From assembly GCF_900199455.1 (NCBI RefSeq), contig NZ_FZQR01000009.1, positions 186,001 through 250,000 on the forward strand: a stretch of DNA of 64,000 nucleotides, read 5' to 3'. The translations under genes and the position numbers were made by a program. The notes under the pieces were generated by a model. That model saw nothing but the letters and a program-made list of their open reading frames with translations. It had not been told where the DNA came from and ran no database searches. Positions 45,124 through 54,295 of the stretch are shown in pieces; positions within the stretch are counted from its first letter, which is position 1, and every line of letters starts with the position of its first letter. The stretch is from Mesorhizobium carmichaelinearum (lineage in GTDB: Bacteria > Pseudomonadota > Alphaproteobacteria > Rhizobiales > Rhizobiaceae).

Positions 45124-46059
45124 TCAGCTCCCGAGAGCGGTCTTGACCGCTGCCGCGGCATCGCCACCGTCGAAGGTGGTCACGCCGGCGAGCCATGGCT
45201 TGACCGCGTCCGGGTTCTTCTTAAGCCAGTCGGTCGCCACCGTGGCGGCGTCGCCACCCTTGAGGATCGCGTCCATCATCTGGCCTTCCATGTCCAGATT
45301 GAACTTCAAATTGGCGATGAACTTGCCGGCATTCGGGCACTCGGTGGTGTAGCCCTTGCGCACATTGGTGAACACGGTGGCGGCGCCGAAGCCGCTGTCG
45401 CCCATGCCGTCGAGATACGTGATCTTCATGGCGCCCATCACCGGATGCGGCGTCCAGCCGAGGAAGGCAATCCACTCATTGTTCTTCATCGACTGCTCGG
45501 CCTGCGTCAGCATGCCGGCCTCCGAGGATTCGACCAGCTCGAAGCCGTCGAGATTGTCCTTCGGGTTCTTGATCATGTCGAGGATGATGCGGTTGCCGTC
45601 ATTGCCGGCTTCGATGCCGTAGATCTTGCCGTTGAACTTGTCCTTGAACTTGCCAAGGTCGGTCAGCGACTTGACGCCGGCGTCCGCGACATAGGTCGGC
45701 ACGACGATGCCATAGCCGGCGCCGGTCAGGTTCGTGCTGATGGTCTCGACCGAGCCATCGGCGGTGTAGTCCTTGATGTCGTTGGTCATCGACGGCATCC
45801 AGTTGCCGAGGAAGACATCGAGGTCCTTGTTCTTCAGCGAAGCCATGGTCACCGGCACCGACAGCTGGATCACCTTCGGCTCGTAGCCGAGCGCGGTGAG
45901 CAGCACCGAAGCAACCCCGGTGGTCGCCTGGATGTCGGTCCAGCCGACATCGGAAAGTCGCACGGTCTTGCAGCTTGCGGCGTCACCGGCGAAGGCGGCG
46001 CTCGTCGACAACAAAGCCGCCAGGCCGAGGCCGGCGGCGAAGGAATTCATACGCGACAT
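45124..46059 (-). CDS. choX: Choline-binding periplasmic protein of ABC importer
   Basis: 311 aa. The signal peptide SRMNSFAAGLGLAALLSTSA ends near AFA. The mature protein is an OpuAC-type class II binding protein: TVRLSDVGWTDIQATTGVAS, LKNKDLDVFLGNWMPSMTND, and the later WIAFLGWTPHPVMGAMKITYL. These WTPHP and W-rich boxes form the quaternary-ammonium pocket in ChoX and ProX proteins. Start 46059 follows from the signal peptide; the frame to 46155 is not used. It is the first gene of choXWV. No bet genes lie in this window. Confidence 0.9.
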   Translation of the reverse strand: MSRMNSFAAGLGLAALLSTSAAFAGDAASCKTVRLSDVGWTDIQATTGVASVLLTALGYEPKVIQLSVPVTMASLKNKDLDVFLGNWMPSMTNDIKDYTADGSVETISTNLTGAGYGIVVPTYVADAGVKSLTDLGKFKDKFNGKIYGIEAGNDGNRIILDMIKNPKDNLDGFELVESSEAGMLTQAEQSMKNNEWIAFLGWTPHPVMGAMKITYLDGMGDSGFGAATVFTNVRKGYTTECPNAGKFIANLKFNLDMEGQMMDAILKGGDAATVATDWLKKNPDAVKPWLAGVTTFDGGDAAAAVKTALGS

Positions 46060-46315
46060 AGACAGTCTCCCATTGTGATTCTTTGGCGAAGCGTAGTTAC
46101 GGTTTCTCTGCCCGCCTTGTTTCGTCAGCCAAACACCATTCTGGTGTGGATTCAAGCGTTAAGGCAATCACGATCAACGGCGCGGACTGGCCAATGAGCG
46201 ACACGGTTGACGCTTTTGTCGTGCCAGGCGCTTTTTTCAATGGCGAGCCCGCTTTTTCAGGGGAATGCGTTGGCGGCCCCTCCCCGCGCGGAGGCAAGTC
46301 AGCTTAAAAGATCGC

Positions 46316-46927
46316 ATGGCCAAGCTCTACTTCAACTACGCGACGATGAATGCCGGCAAGACGACGATGCTGTTGCAGGCGTCATATAATTATCGCGAGC
46401 GCGGCATGACGACGATGCTGTTCGTCGCCGGGCACTACCGCAAGGGCGACAGCGGCCTGATCTCGTCGCGCATCGGGCTGGAGACCGAGGCCGAGATGTT
46501 CCGCGACGGCGACGATTTGTTCGCCCGCGTCGCCGAACATCACGACCACACGACGGTGCATTGCGTCTTCGTCGACGAGGCGCAGTTCCTTGAGGAGGAG
46601 CAGGTCTGGCAATTGGCCCGCATCGCCGACCGGCTGAACATTCCGGTCATGTGCTACGGCCTGCGCACCGATTTCCAGGGCAAGCTGTTTTCCGGCTCGC
46701 GCGCGCTGCTGGCGATCGCCGACGATCTGCGCGAGGTGCGCACCATCTGCCGCTGCGGCCGCAAGGCGACGATGGTCGTGCGCCTCGGCCCGGACGGCAA
46801 GGTTGCCCGCCAGGGCGAACAGGTGGCGATCGGCAAGGATGTCTATGTCTCGCTCTGTCGTCGCCACTGGGAAGAGGAAATGGGCCGCGCCGCGCCCGAC
46901 GATTTCATCGGCTTCATGAAATCCTGA
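46316..46927 (+). CDS. tdk: Thymidine kinase (type II)
   Basis: 203 aa. It phosphorylates thymidine in nucleotide salvage. P-loop NAGKTTMLLQASYNY, the catalytic/DEAQF region VFVDEAQFLEEEQVW and the zinc site (CRCGRKA, then SLCRRHWEEEM) are those of type II (TK1-like) enzymes. MTTMLFVAGHY gives the expected thymidine-binding beginning. ATG 46316 follows the family N-terminus (AKLYFNYATMNAGKT). It is monocistronic; the convergent EamA gene lies 13 bp away. Confidence 0.95.
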   Translation: MAKLYFNYATMNAGKTTMLLQASYNYRERGMTTMLFVAGHYRKGDSGLISSRIGLETEAEMFRDGDDLFARVAEHHDHTTVHCVFVDEAQFLEEEQVWQLARIADRLNIPVMCYGLRTDFQGKLFSGSRALLAIADDLREVRTICRCGRKATMVVRLGPDGKVARQGEQVAIGKDVYVSLCRRHWEEEMGRAAPDDFIGFMKS

Positions 46928-46940
46928 CCCGCGATCCGCC

Positions 46941-47837
46941 TCAGGCCGCCGACACACGCCGTCGCGGAAACCGCCAGCCCAGCCGGACACCGAGCGTCGC
47001 CACGGCGATCAGCACCATGCCGGCCGCCTGCGCCGGCCCGAGCGGATGCCCATAGATCGCCCAGTCGATGATGATGGCAACGACCGGATAGATGAAGGTG
47101 ATGATGCCGATCACCGGCGTCGTCAGGCGTGGAAAGGCGGAGTTCATCAGCACATAGGCAATGCCGGTGTGCAGCACGCCGATGCTGACCAGCCAGCCCC
47201 ATGAATGCGCGGGAACATGCTCGCCGATTCCGGCGAAAGGCGCGAGCATGACAATCCCGACGATCGTCTGGCAAAGCACGGTGACCTCCGCGCGCTGCTG
47301 GCCCAGACCCTTGGCGAGGATCGTCGCCACCGCATAGAGCAGCGCGGCAACTAATGTCACAGCAATGCCCAGCGCCCATGCCGTGCTGGCCTGCGTATGC
47401 GAAACCACCAGCCCGCTGGCCAGCACGACACCAAGGAACGCGCCAAGCATCCACAGGATCTGGTCGAGCGAGATACGCTCCTTGAGGAAGACCACGCCGA
47501 TGACGACCACGAAGAAGGGCTGCACGTGATAGACGATCGTCGTCGTGGCGATCGACGTCATGGCAAAGCCGGCGAAGAAGGCCGTCCAGCTCAGCACCAT
47601 GCAGGCGCCGCCAAGCGCTGCCAGCGCCAGGCGGGACGGCGACAGCGTCCGGTCCGGCAAATAGCCCCGCAGCAGGCACCACGCGCCCAGGAACATGGCG
47701 CCGAACACGCAGCGCCAGAACACGATCGTCACGGGATGTAGCCCCGCTTCCGTCACGAAGGCGCCGACCGTGCCGGCGATCGTCATTGCAACGGCCAGGC
47801 TCGCGGCCGGAAAACGGGAAGTTGGCAGATCCTTCAT
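46941..47837 (-). CDS. EamA/DMT-family transporter
   Basis: 298 aa, two five-helix halves (10 membrane segments), as in drug/metabolite transporters: ALGGACMVLSWTAFFAGF, TIVYHVQPFFVVVIGVVFLK and VVAIIIDWAIYGHPLGPAQA are EamA landmarks. Its substrate is not deducible. It is divergent from a LysR regulator gene with 98 bp between starts, a usual regulator-target layout. It ends in the arginine-rich tail FPRRRVSAA. Confidence 0.9.
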   Translation of the reverse strand: MKDLPTSRFPAASLAVAMTIAGTVGAFVTEAGLHPVTIVFWRCVFGAMFLGAWCLLRGYLPDRTLSPSRLALAALGGACMVLSWTAFFAGFAMTSIATTTIVYHVQPFFVVVIGVVFLKERISLDQILWMLGAFLGVVLASGLVVSHTQASTAWALGIAVTLVAALLYAVATILAKGLGQQRAEVTVLCQTIVGIVMLAPFAGIGEHVPAHSWGWLVSIGVLHTGIAYVLMNSAFPRLTTPVIGIITFIYPVVAIIIDWAIYGHPLGPAQAAGMVLIAVATLGVRLGWRFPRRRVSAA

Positions 47838-47912
47838 CGAAGGTCCTCAAACGGGCAAGACTCATTTGGCCAGCAGGACAGCTTTCAAACAAGCGAATAG
47901 ATTTGGAGACAG

Positions 47913-47931
47913 CTATTCGATATGCTGATAG
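47913..47931. promoter_or_regulatory. Candidate LysR-type operator
   Basis: CTATTCGATATGCTGATAG is an interrupted palindrome of the T-N11-A kind with CTAT/ATAG ends. It is 5 bp before the LysR-type gene and in the divergent region with the EamA transporter. Confidence 0.5.
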
Positions 47932-47935
47932 CACC

Positions 47936-48793
47936 ATGGCCGCTCCGCTTGACCTCAACCTCCTGAAAACCTTCGTCGCCGTCGTCGAGAGCGGCAGCCT
48001 GTCCAATGCGGCACCGCGGGTCGGCCGCAGCCAGTCGGCGGTCAGCATGCAGATGCAGCGGCTGGAGGAGATGGTGGGCAACCAGCTTCTGGTGCGCGGT
48101 CCCCGAACCGTCACGCCCAACGCCATCGGCGAGGATTTTCTCATCTATGCGCGCCGGCTGCTGAAGCTGTCGGATGAGGCCTGGGCGAGCGTCACCCGGC
48201 CGAAGGAGACGGGCAGCGTGCGCCTTGGCGTGCCGGACGACTATGCGGCCTTCCTGCTGCCACCCGTACTCTCACGCTTTGCCGAGGACCACCCGCTGGT
48301 GACGGTGGAACTGATCTGCGAACAGTCGACCGCGCTGGTGAAAACCCTGGCCGAGGGGAAACTCGACCTGGCGATTGTCACCCGCTTGCCGGACCAGCCG
48401 CTCGACGTCATCCGGCTGGAACGCTTCGTCTGGGTCGCCTCGCCCAACCATGTTGCCTGGCAGACCGATCCCTTGCCGGTCGCGCTGTTCGAGCCCGGCT
48501 GCGCCGCCAGGATGAGCGTCCTGCAGGCGCTTGGCGAAGCCGACCGGTCCTACCGTTGCACCTATTCCAGCGCCTCCCTGCTTGGCCTGATCGCGGTCGT
48601 ACAGGCCGGGCTCGCCGTTGCTGGCCTCGCCCAGCGCAGCGTGCCCCAGTCGCTGCGCATCATTGGCGCCAATGAAGGGCTTCCCGCACTGCCGGATCTC
48701 GAAGTCGGCATCTTGCGCAACCCGCTGTCGACGACGCCGGCGGTCGATCGGCTGCATGATTTCCTGCGCCGCGACCTCGCACAGCAAGCCTGA
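47936..48793 (+). CDS. LysR-type transcriptional regulator
   Basis: 285 aa. The N-terminal helix-turn-helix is LDLNLLKTFVAVVESGSLSN, then APRVGRSQSAVSMQMQRLEE. A dimerisation/effector-binding domain follows (GSVRLGVPDDYAAFLLPPVL; TRLPDQPLDVIRLERFVWVA). Start 47936 is the family start; the frame back to 47786 is not used. It is divergent from the EamA transporter at 47837 and likely controls it through the candidate operator at 47913-47931. The effector is unknown. Confidence 0.93.
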   Translation: MAAPLDLNLLKTFVAVVESGSLSNAAPRVGRSQSAVSMQMQRLEEMVGNQLLVRGPRTVTPNAIGEDFLIYARRLLKLSDEAWASVTRPKETGSVRLGVPDDYAAFLLPPVLSRFAEDHPLVTVELICEQSTALVKTLAEGKLDLAIVTRLPDQPLDVIRLERFVWVASPNHVAWQTDPLPVALFEPGCAARMSVLQALGEADRSYRCTYSSASLLGLIAVVQAGLAVAGLAQRSVPQSLRIIGANEGLPALPDLEVGILRNPLSTTPAVDRLHDFLRRDLAQQA

Positions 48794-48915
48794 GATCCTC
48801 GTCCGGTCGCACGGGATTGAGCGCCCGCCCGCCTATCCCCAATCCCGCCACGATGCAGCGTTTGTTAAGGCCTCGGCCCTATAAGGCCGTCAGCCAGAGC
48901 TCTCCGGGGTCAGCC

Positions 48916-49305
48916 ATGCTTCGAGCCGTTTCCTCAGCCAGCCTTCTTCTCATTGCCACCTCGATTGCCGCCCATGCCGGCGGCGACCCCGTACAGGGCA
49001 AGCACGTTTTCAACCGCTGCATGGCCTGCCATGAAGCAGCCAGCGACCGCGACAAGGTCGGCCCGCATCTCAAGGGTGTCGTCGGCCGCACTGCCGGCAC
49101 CGCGGAAAGCTTTCTTGGCCATTATTCCGAGGCCATGAAGGGCGCGGGCGCCGCCGGTCTCGTCTGGGACGAGGCAAATCTTGCTGAATATCTCCGGGCT
49201 CCCAAGCTCAAAGTTCCTGGCAACAAAATGGCTTTTGGCGGCCTGACCAATGATGACGACATCGCCAATGTCATCGCCTATCTGAAGGCCGATCCTAAGC
49301 CCTGA
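48916..49305 (+). CDS. Class I cytochrome c (c2-like)
   Basis: 129 aa. The signal peptide LRAVSSASLLLIATSIAAHA is followed by haem motif Cys35-x2-Cys38-His39 (RCMACHEAA). A GPHLKGVVGRTAG segment and a likely axial Met in VPGNKMAFGG are typical of cytochrome c2/c550 proteins. The mature protein is a soluble periplasmic electron carrier, possibly fed by the bc1 complex encoded at 15289-18101. It is monocistronic. A GGGG-containing site precedes ATG 48916. Confidence 0.93.
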   Translation: MLRAVSSASLLLIATSIAAHAGGDPVQGKHVFNRCMACHEAASDRDKVGPHLKGVVGRTAGTAESFLGHYSEAMKGAGAAGLVWDEANLAEYLRAPKLKVPGNKMAFGGLTNDDDIANVIAYLKADPKP

Positions 49306-49613
49306 GCGAGCGCCGGCGTGGCACGCCGCATCGATATGTTTGCCTGCAACCGGTTCAATTCCCTGCCGAATTCAGCATCTCCGCATCGGTGGGGACCGGT
49401 TGCTTTGCCGGCATCAAAGTTCAATGACAGTTGAACTAGTTCCGACTTACCGGCTAATCACGCCATGACCCCACCTTCATTGTCTTTCAAGGCCTTGGCG
49501 GATTCTTTTGTTTTCACGCCGCCTCTATCTTCACGTCTTTCAATCCCCGGATGCCCCACATATATTCGCCGCTGTTCGCAACCAGCGACCGGAAGCCGAA
49601 GCGGGAGGCCCCT
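49306..49613. other. 308-bp regulatory spacer upstream of the AAA+ module
   Basis: There is no gene here. It contains the palindrome and promoter described at 49418-49459. GGGAGG lies 6 bases before the first gene of the module. Confidence 0.5.
49418..49459 (+). promoter_or_regulatory. Candidate operator-promoter of the AAA+ module
   Basis: AGTTCAATGACAGTTGAACT (49418-49437) is a palindrome with perfect 7-bp arms. Its right arm contains TTGAAC, a -35-like box, and CTAATC lies 17 bases further (49454-49459) as a weak -10. A repressor bound here would block the -35 region. Confidence 0.4.
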
Positions 49614-50702
49614 ATGGCGACATTGCAGAATTTCGATGCCGAAATTGCCAAGACCAAGCAGGTCGTCCAGGACATGCGCACCAAGATCGAGCAGTCCGGC
49701 ACCGTGCTCGACACGCTTGCCACCGCTGACAAGAAGATCGGCGACGCCAATTTCGACATCGAGAACGCCCGCATCGAGGATGTGCTGAAGCAGCAGAAGG
49801 TGATGGAAGGCAACATTGCCGACCTGATCATCGGCCTTGAGGACGCCACCAACGTCTTCGGCGCCGAGTTCGAGAGCATGAAGAACTACACCGGCTGGGA
49901 AAATTTCGTTGGCGTCTTTTCGGCGCAGCGCAAGCAGCGCCTGCGTACCGACCGCGTCCGCAACATGTCGCTGGCCGGCAATCTGCAGGAACTGCTGGCC
50001 AAGTCCGACACCATCGTCGGCATCCTCAAGGCGCAGAAAGAGGTCCTCGACCAGCGCTACAAAACCTCCGAGGCCAGCCTGTCGCAGGTGATCGAGCGCC
50101 GCAAAACCACCATGACCAACCTCGAAGCCGTGCAGAAGCGCATCGAGGAACTCAACCCGATGCTGCTCGACATCGAGAACAAGATCGCCGCCTCGACGAG
50201 CCAGAAGGACCGCACGCAGCTCGAGGGCGAACGCTCGAAACTGGCCACCGAGTACAACGAGAAGCAGGCCAAGGAGCAGGAACTGCTGGCCGAAAGCCAG
50301 ACGCTCGAGCGCTACACCTCGATGTTCCAGACCTTCGTCGATTCGCTCAACAACCAGATCGCCGCGCAGTCGACACTGATCAACAAGCTGACCATCGATA
50401 CCGAGCAGCGCATCGTGCTCTACAAGGCGCTGGAAGATTCGCTGAAGACCGCCGCCCAGCAGGATGTCGCCCACAAGATCAACACGCTGGGCAGCCAGGT
50501 CGACAACACGGCGGAAGAAACCATGGCCGGCATCGGCGCCGCCTCGCAGAAGCACATCGGCGATCTGCTCGAAATGCATGAGAAGAACATGGTCGCCAGC
50601 GCCGATATCCAGCGCCGCAAGAAGCTGGCCGACGATGCCTTCGCCCGCCGCTTCGACGAGGTGCTGAAGAAGCACAATTCGGCCAACTACGTGCAGTCAT
50701 AA
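49614..50702 (+). CDS. Coiled-coil protein, first gene of AAA+ module
   Basis: 362 aa, unrecognised as a named family (possibly DUF6384; uncertain). Long heptad-rich helices dominate: DAEIAKTKQVVQDMRTKIEQ, EVLDQRYKTSEASLSQVIER, TTMTNLEAVQKRIEELNPML and NEKQAKEQELLAESQTLERY. A middle stretch (EFESMKNYTGWENFVGVFSA) is the least helical. No signal peptide or membrane segment is present, so it should be a cytoplasmic rod-like scaffold. ATG 49614 has GGGAGG 6 bases before it. It is followed by the soluble unknown gene after 40 bp; the five module genes share direction and codon use. Confidence 0.7.
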   Translation: MATLQNFDAEIAKTKQVVQDMRTKIEQSGTVLDTLATADKKIGDANFDIENARIEDVLKQQKVMEGNIADLIIGLEDATNVFGAEFESMKNYTGWENFVGVFSAQRKQRLRTDRVRNMSLAGNLQELLAKSDTIVGILKAQKEVLDQRYKTSEASLSQVIERRKTTMTNLEAVQKRIEELNPMLLDIENKIAASTSQKDRTQLEGERSKLATEYNEKQAKEQELLAESQTLERYTSMFQTFVDSLNNQIAAQSTLINKLTIDTEQRIVLYKALEDSLKTAAQQDVAHKINTLGSQVDNTAEETMAGIGAASQKHIGDLLEMHEKNMVASADIQRRKKLADDAFARRFDEVLKKHNSANYVQS

Positions 50703-50742
50703 TTGCCGCGCGCACCGGTGCGACAATCCCAGGGCTGACAGC

Positions 50743-51888
50743 ATGACCCCCGAAAACGACGCGGCGGCGCGGTATTTCTCGGCAATCACGGCCGCGCTCA
50801 GCGGCCTTGAAGTGTTCATGCGCGACGACCGCTCGCCGCTCTACCGGCACGGCATCGTCGCCAAGATCGTTGCCGAATACATCGCCCGGCTCGACAAGTC
50901 CTTCTCCTGCTGGCGCAACCGGCTGGGCTTCATGGACACGTTCCGCATTTCGCGCGCCGAAAGCGGTTTTCCTGTCTTCCAGAACCTGCTCGAACTGGAA
51001 AACGACCGTCGCCAGGCCGACAGCCGGCTCGCCAACATCCCGCTGGCCGGCGAGCTCCGCGAGGAGATGGCCGACTTCATCCTGCGCCACAAGGAATTCC
51101 CCGAGGCGCTGCAGAAGTCGATGGCCGAGCGGCTCTATCTCGAGGACGTCAAGAGCGAGCAGACTTTTGGGCCGTTCACGCTGGCGCAGACCGCCAAGGT
51201 CTCGGTCAATCCGAAGACGGCACGACCCTATTATCTCGTCCATTGGGCGACCTTCGACGGCAGCGCCAACCTGCCCCTGGTCTACATGGTGACGGTGGAA
51301 GATTCCTCGGAAAGCATGATCCGCCAGCTCGTCGACAGCAACGGCAAGCTCAACGACAAAGTCGACATTCCGCTGCCGGTCGACGGCCTGCTCAATCCCG
51401 AGCTTGCCCATCGTTTCGACGATTTCACCGAGAAGAACTCCGCCTACACGCTGTCGCCGGCGACGATTGCGGTGAACCTCGACAAGGATTTCGAGCCGCT
51501 GCACCCCAAGCAATTGCGCCGTGTCGTGCTCGGCCCCTTCTATTCGGCGGGGATTACCGACAACAATTCGACGGTGACCGAAGTGCTGGCCAAGGTGCGC
51601 AAGCCCGAAAACGCCTGGCTGCTGACCTGGACCATCCAGGAGGTCTATTCCAAGGGCGAGAAGCCCGGCCGCAAGGGGCTGTTTTCCAGCGAAAAGACGA
51701 CGCAGGAATTCTTCATCAACACCGATGATCTGGAAGCCGCACGCCAGGGTGTGTCGAGCTATGAGAACCACGCACTGATCCCGCACGAGGCCTACCAGGC
51801 GCTCTACGCCGCCGGCGAAGCACAGAAGATATTCGGCGGCTACAAGGTCCACATCCTGTCTAACGGACAGGTCATCTCAGACGTCTGA
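50743..51888 (+). CDS. Uncharacterised soluble protein of AAA+ module
   Basis: 381 aa, unrecognised. The N-terminal third is helical and polar (DKSFSCWRNRLGFMDTFRIS), and the middle and end are beta-rich: YYLVHWATFDGSANLPLVYM, YTLSPATIAVNLDKDFEPLH and WLLTWTIQEVYSKGEKPGRK. The end GGYKVHILSNGQVISDV is compact. No catalytic motif, signal or membrane segment is seen. It lies 40 bp after the coiled-coil gene and 24 bp before the AAA+ gene, indicating one operon. It may be an adaptor or substrate-recognition partner of the ATPase, which is inference. Confidence 0.65.
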   Translation: MTPENDAAARYFSAITAALSGLEVFMRDDRSPLYRHGIVAKIVAEYIARLDKSFSCWRNRLGFMDTFRISRAESGFPVFQNLLELENDRRQADSRLANIPLAGELREEMADFILRHKEFPEALQKSMAERLYLEDVKSEQTFGPFTLAQTAKVSVNPKTARPYYLVHWATFDGSANLPLVYMVTVEDSSESMIRQLVDSNGKLNDKVDIPLPVDGLLNPELAHRFDDFTEKNSAYTLSPATIAVNLDKDFEPLHPKQLRRVVLGPFYSAGITDNNSTVTEVLAKVRKPENAWLLTWTIQEVYSKGEKPGRKGLFSSEKTTQEFFINTDDLEAARQGVSSYENHALIPHEAYQALYAAGEAQKIFGGYKVHILSNGQVISDV

Positions 51889-51912
51889 CCGTCACACCAC
51901 GGAGCACACTTC

Positions 51913-53817
51913 ATGGACACCGGCCTGACCACCATCCCGGAAGCGACGATCGAAAAGCACCGCGCCACCGCGCAGAGCTTCATCACCCGCATCGTCGTGC
52001 TGGAGGATCCGTCGCGCGAATCCGGCACTGCCTTGGCCGGCACCAACCGCCGCTTCGTCTCCACCGTCTCGGTCGGCTCGGTGCGCCGCACCCGCGAGGT
52101 CGAGCTCACGAAGACCGTCGGCGCCGTCCATCCCGACGACCAGTTGCTGACCATTCCGCAGCACACGCTTCTGTTCCGCGCCCGGCGCGGCACGGCGATT
52201 GCGCTCGCCATATCGGACGTCTTCGCCGAAGGCTCCGACCTCGAAAGCCTGCAGGCGAAAAACACCCGCGCGCCGCTCGAAGGCGATGAGGCGTCGACCT
52301 TCAAGAAACTCCTGTCGGCCTCGGCCTACATCTCGGCGTTCAGCCTCGCCTCCTATCTGTTCCAGCTGATCGACAGCGATGGCGAAGCGCCCAACGACAT
52401 CCCCGAGCCGGACTTTCTATTCGATACGCCGCAGGACGCGGTGAAGTCGATCCTCGCCGGCCTCGACAAGGCGGTTACCGGCGCGTCCGACGATGCCGAC
52501 CTGGTGACCCGGGCACGCGCCTTTGCCCGTGTCGCCATCGACGGGCTGCTGGCCAGAAAAGGCCGCTTCGACGGCATCGGCCCGTTCGAGAACGCCCATA
52601 TCCGCATCGATGCCGATGATTTCACCCTCGACGGTTTCGACGTTGCGCCGGGCAAACGCTCCAAGCCACTGGTGATGACCTTCAAGAAGCCCGAAGAGGT
52701 CGTCGGCAACCACATCGCCAAATACCAGTCGGTCAAGCTCGCCAAGATGCTGATGGCCTATGATTTCGAGCGCGAGCTGAACCCGTTTGTCGAGCTTGGC
52801 GGCTTCCTGTTCACCTTCATCGGCGACGGCGCCCCCGGCACCGGCAAGACGACTTTGATCCAAATGATCGCCGGCCTCGTCAACGGCTACTGCCAGGTCG
52901 CCGGCTATCCCTTCGCCTATGAGAATTTTGGCGTCGACCAGATCTCGTCCTATCAGGGCAAATCAGGCCAGAATTGCCGCCAGTTCATCAACAATGTGCT
53001 CAACCCGCGCGTCATCGGCTTCGGCACCATCGACGACATCGACCAGGTCGCGGCGCGCCGCTCCGACGACCGCGCCTCGGCGGGCCAGCAGGAAATCACC
53101 GGCGTCCTGATGGATGCCTTTGCCGGCGCGTCAACCGTGGTGCGCGGCAACTGCTCGTTCGGTATGTTCTCCAACTATCCGGAAAATGTCGACGATGCGC
53201 TGCGCCAGCGCGCCGGCGCCCGCTGGCTGGTCGACGGCCCGCAGACTCGCGACGACTATATCGACATCTTCGTGCTGCTCGCCGGCAAGAACCACGAGAT
53301 CCCTCTGGGCAAGCACGAGCTCTACGCCGCGCAGGAAATCCAGCGCGCTGTCGAGGAGGCCTATGAGGAGCATGAAAAGCCGCAGGAAGACGGTCTGATG
53401 AAGGTCTACGAGCGCTACATGAAGGAGAATGGCGCGCCCAAGACCATGGCCGACATCGGCACCTATCTGCACCTGATCAAGGACGCCGAGCCGCGCTTCA
53501 CCGGCCGCGCCATAAAGAACGTCACCGACGCCATCAAGATGCGCGCCATGGACATCGAGCTTCCCGACGACTGGTTCGAGAAGCCGGAAGCCTTCATGCA
53601 CAAGGGCTATGACGAGAAGAAAGCGATGATCGAGGAATTGCGCGGCCCGTTCTCGATGGACATGGTCATGCAGGAGATCAACCGCTACGCCGACAGCGAG
53701 TTCCGCTATTCCGACAAGTCCGACGACGCCGCTGTGGAAAAACTGCTGCGCGACGCGAGGTTGCGTGAGAGGGCGGCGCGCGAGATGGAGGAGATGAAGA
53801 AGAAGGGCAATTGGTGA
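51913..53817 (+). CDS. AAA+ ATPase at the centre of an uncharacterised module
   Basis: 634 aa. The AAA+ core occupies about residues 260-480. Walker A is GDGAPGTGKTT (Lys312), the Walker B equivalent IGFGTIDDID (Asp374-Asp375), the sensor-1 Asn421 lies in MFSNYPENVDD and the arginine-finger region is ALRQRAGARW. The 250 residues before it are unrecognised; after the ATPase, a helical region KQYERYMKENG-like (KVYERYMKENGAPKTMADIG) ends in a charged tail EEMKKKGNW. No membrane helices are present. It is likely an oligomeric remodelling ATPase; the partners are probably the adjacent genes. The stop is followed by the DUF559 cassette. Confidence 0.8.
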   Translation: MDTGLTTIPEATIEKHRATAQSFITRIVVLEDPSRESGTALAGTNRRFVSTVSVGSVRRTREVELTKTVGAVHPDDQLLTIPQHTLLFRARRGTAIALAISDVFAEGSDLESLQAKNTRAPLEGDEASTFKKLLSASAYISAFSLASYLFQLIDSDGEAPNDIPEPDFLFDTPQDAVKSILAGLDKAVTGASDDADLVTRARAFARVAIDGLLARKGRFDGIGPFENAHIRIDADDFTLDGFDVAPGKRSKPLVMTFKKPEEVVGNHIAKYQSVKLAKMLMAYDFERELNPFVELGGFLFTFIGDGAPGTGKTTLIQMIAGLVNGYCQVAGYPFAYENFGVDQISSYQGKSGQNCRQFINNVLNPRVIGFGTIDDIDQVAARRSDDRASAGQQEITGVLMDAFAGASTVVRGNCSFGMFSNYPENVDDALRQRAGARWLVDGPQTRDDYIDIFVLLAGKNHEIPLGKHELYAAQEIQRAVEEAYEEHEKPQEDGLMKVYERYMKENGAPKTMADIGTYLHLIKDAEPRFTGRAIKNVTDAIKMRAMDIELPDDWFEKPEAFMHKGYDEKKAMIEELRGPFSMDMVMQEINRYADSEFRYSDKSDDAAVEKLLRDARLRERAAREMEEMKKKGNW

Positions 53818-53818
53818 T

Positions 53819-53877
53819 CTTTCCTTCTCCCCGTTTACGGGGAGAAGGTGCCCGAAGGGCGGATGAGGGGCAGCGCC
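53819..53877. repeat. Left 59-bp inverted repeat of DUF559 cassette (family A palindrome)
   Basis: It begins CTTTCCTTCTCCCCGTTTAC and ends CAGCGCC. The reverse complement occurs base for base at 54296-54354. Inside each arm, CCTTCTCCCCGT/ACGGGGAGAAGG forms a hairpin with a TT loop. It begins 2 bp after the stop of the AAA+ gene. Confidence 0.9.
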
Positions 53878-53900
53878 ATGCGTGAAGAAATGAGCCAAAA

Positions 53901-54287
53901 GTGGCGAGAGCCCGCGAGTTGCGGAAAGTTGAGAACGATGCCGAGGAACGGCTTTGGCATGAGCTGCGTGGACGGCGATTGAATGGCTACAAGTTTGTTC
54001 GTCAGCTGCCGATCGGTCCGTATTTCGCAGACTTCGCCTGCCGTGAAGCCAATCTGGTTGTGGAAGTCGATGGAAGCCAGCATGCAAATCGATCTCATGA
54101 TCGATACAGGGATGAGACCATGAATAGGAACGGCTGGTCGGTGTTGAGGGTTTGGCATTCTGATGTCCTCACGGTCCATAAGAGCGTGCTGGATACGATT
54201 GTTGCGGCCTTGGACGGTCGGTTGGATCGCAAGATGATTGGTATCGACGCGAAGTTTTTGCCCGCCTCAACGTCGGGTGAAAAATGA
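53901..54287 (+). CDS. DUF559 endonuclease-fold protein within inverted repeats
   Basis: 128 aa. The family pattern is ELRKVENDAEERLWHELRGR, GYKFVRQLPIGPYFADFACR, VVEVDGSQHA and SWLRVWHSD-like (WSVLRVWHSDVL). The DFACR Asp and the ExD of VVEVDG fit the PD-(D/E)xK nuclease fold of DUF559 (Vsr-related). The fold is inferred and nuclease activity is unproven. GTG 53901 is the start; the frame opens at 53886. It lies wholly between the 59-bp inverted repeats and separates the AAA+ gene from its usual module neighbour at 54355. Composition is slightly less GC-rich than the neighbours. Confidence 0.8.
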   Translation: MARARELRKVENDAEERLWHELRGRRLNGYKFVRQLPIGPYFADFACREANLVVEVDGSQHANRSHDRYRDETMNRNGWSVLRVWHSDVLTVHKSVLDTIVAALDGRLDRKMIGIDAKFLPASTSGEK

Positions 54288-54295
54288 TGAGCGCC

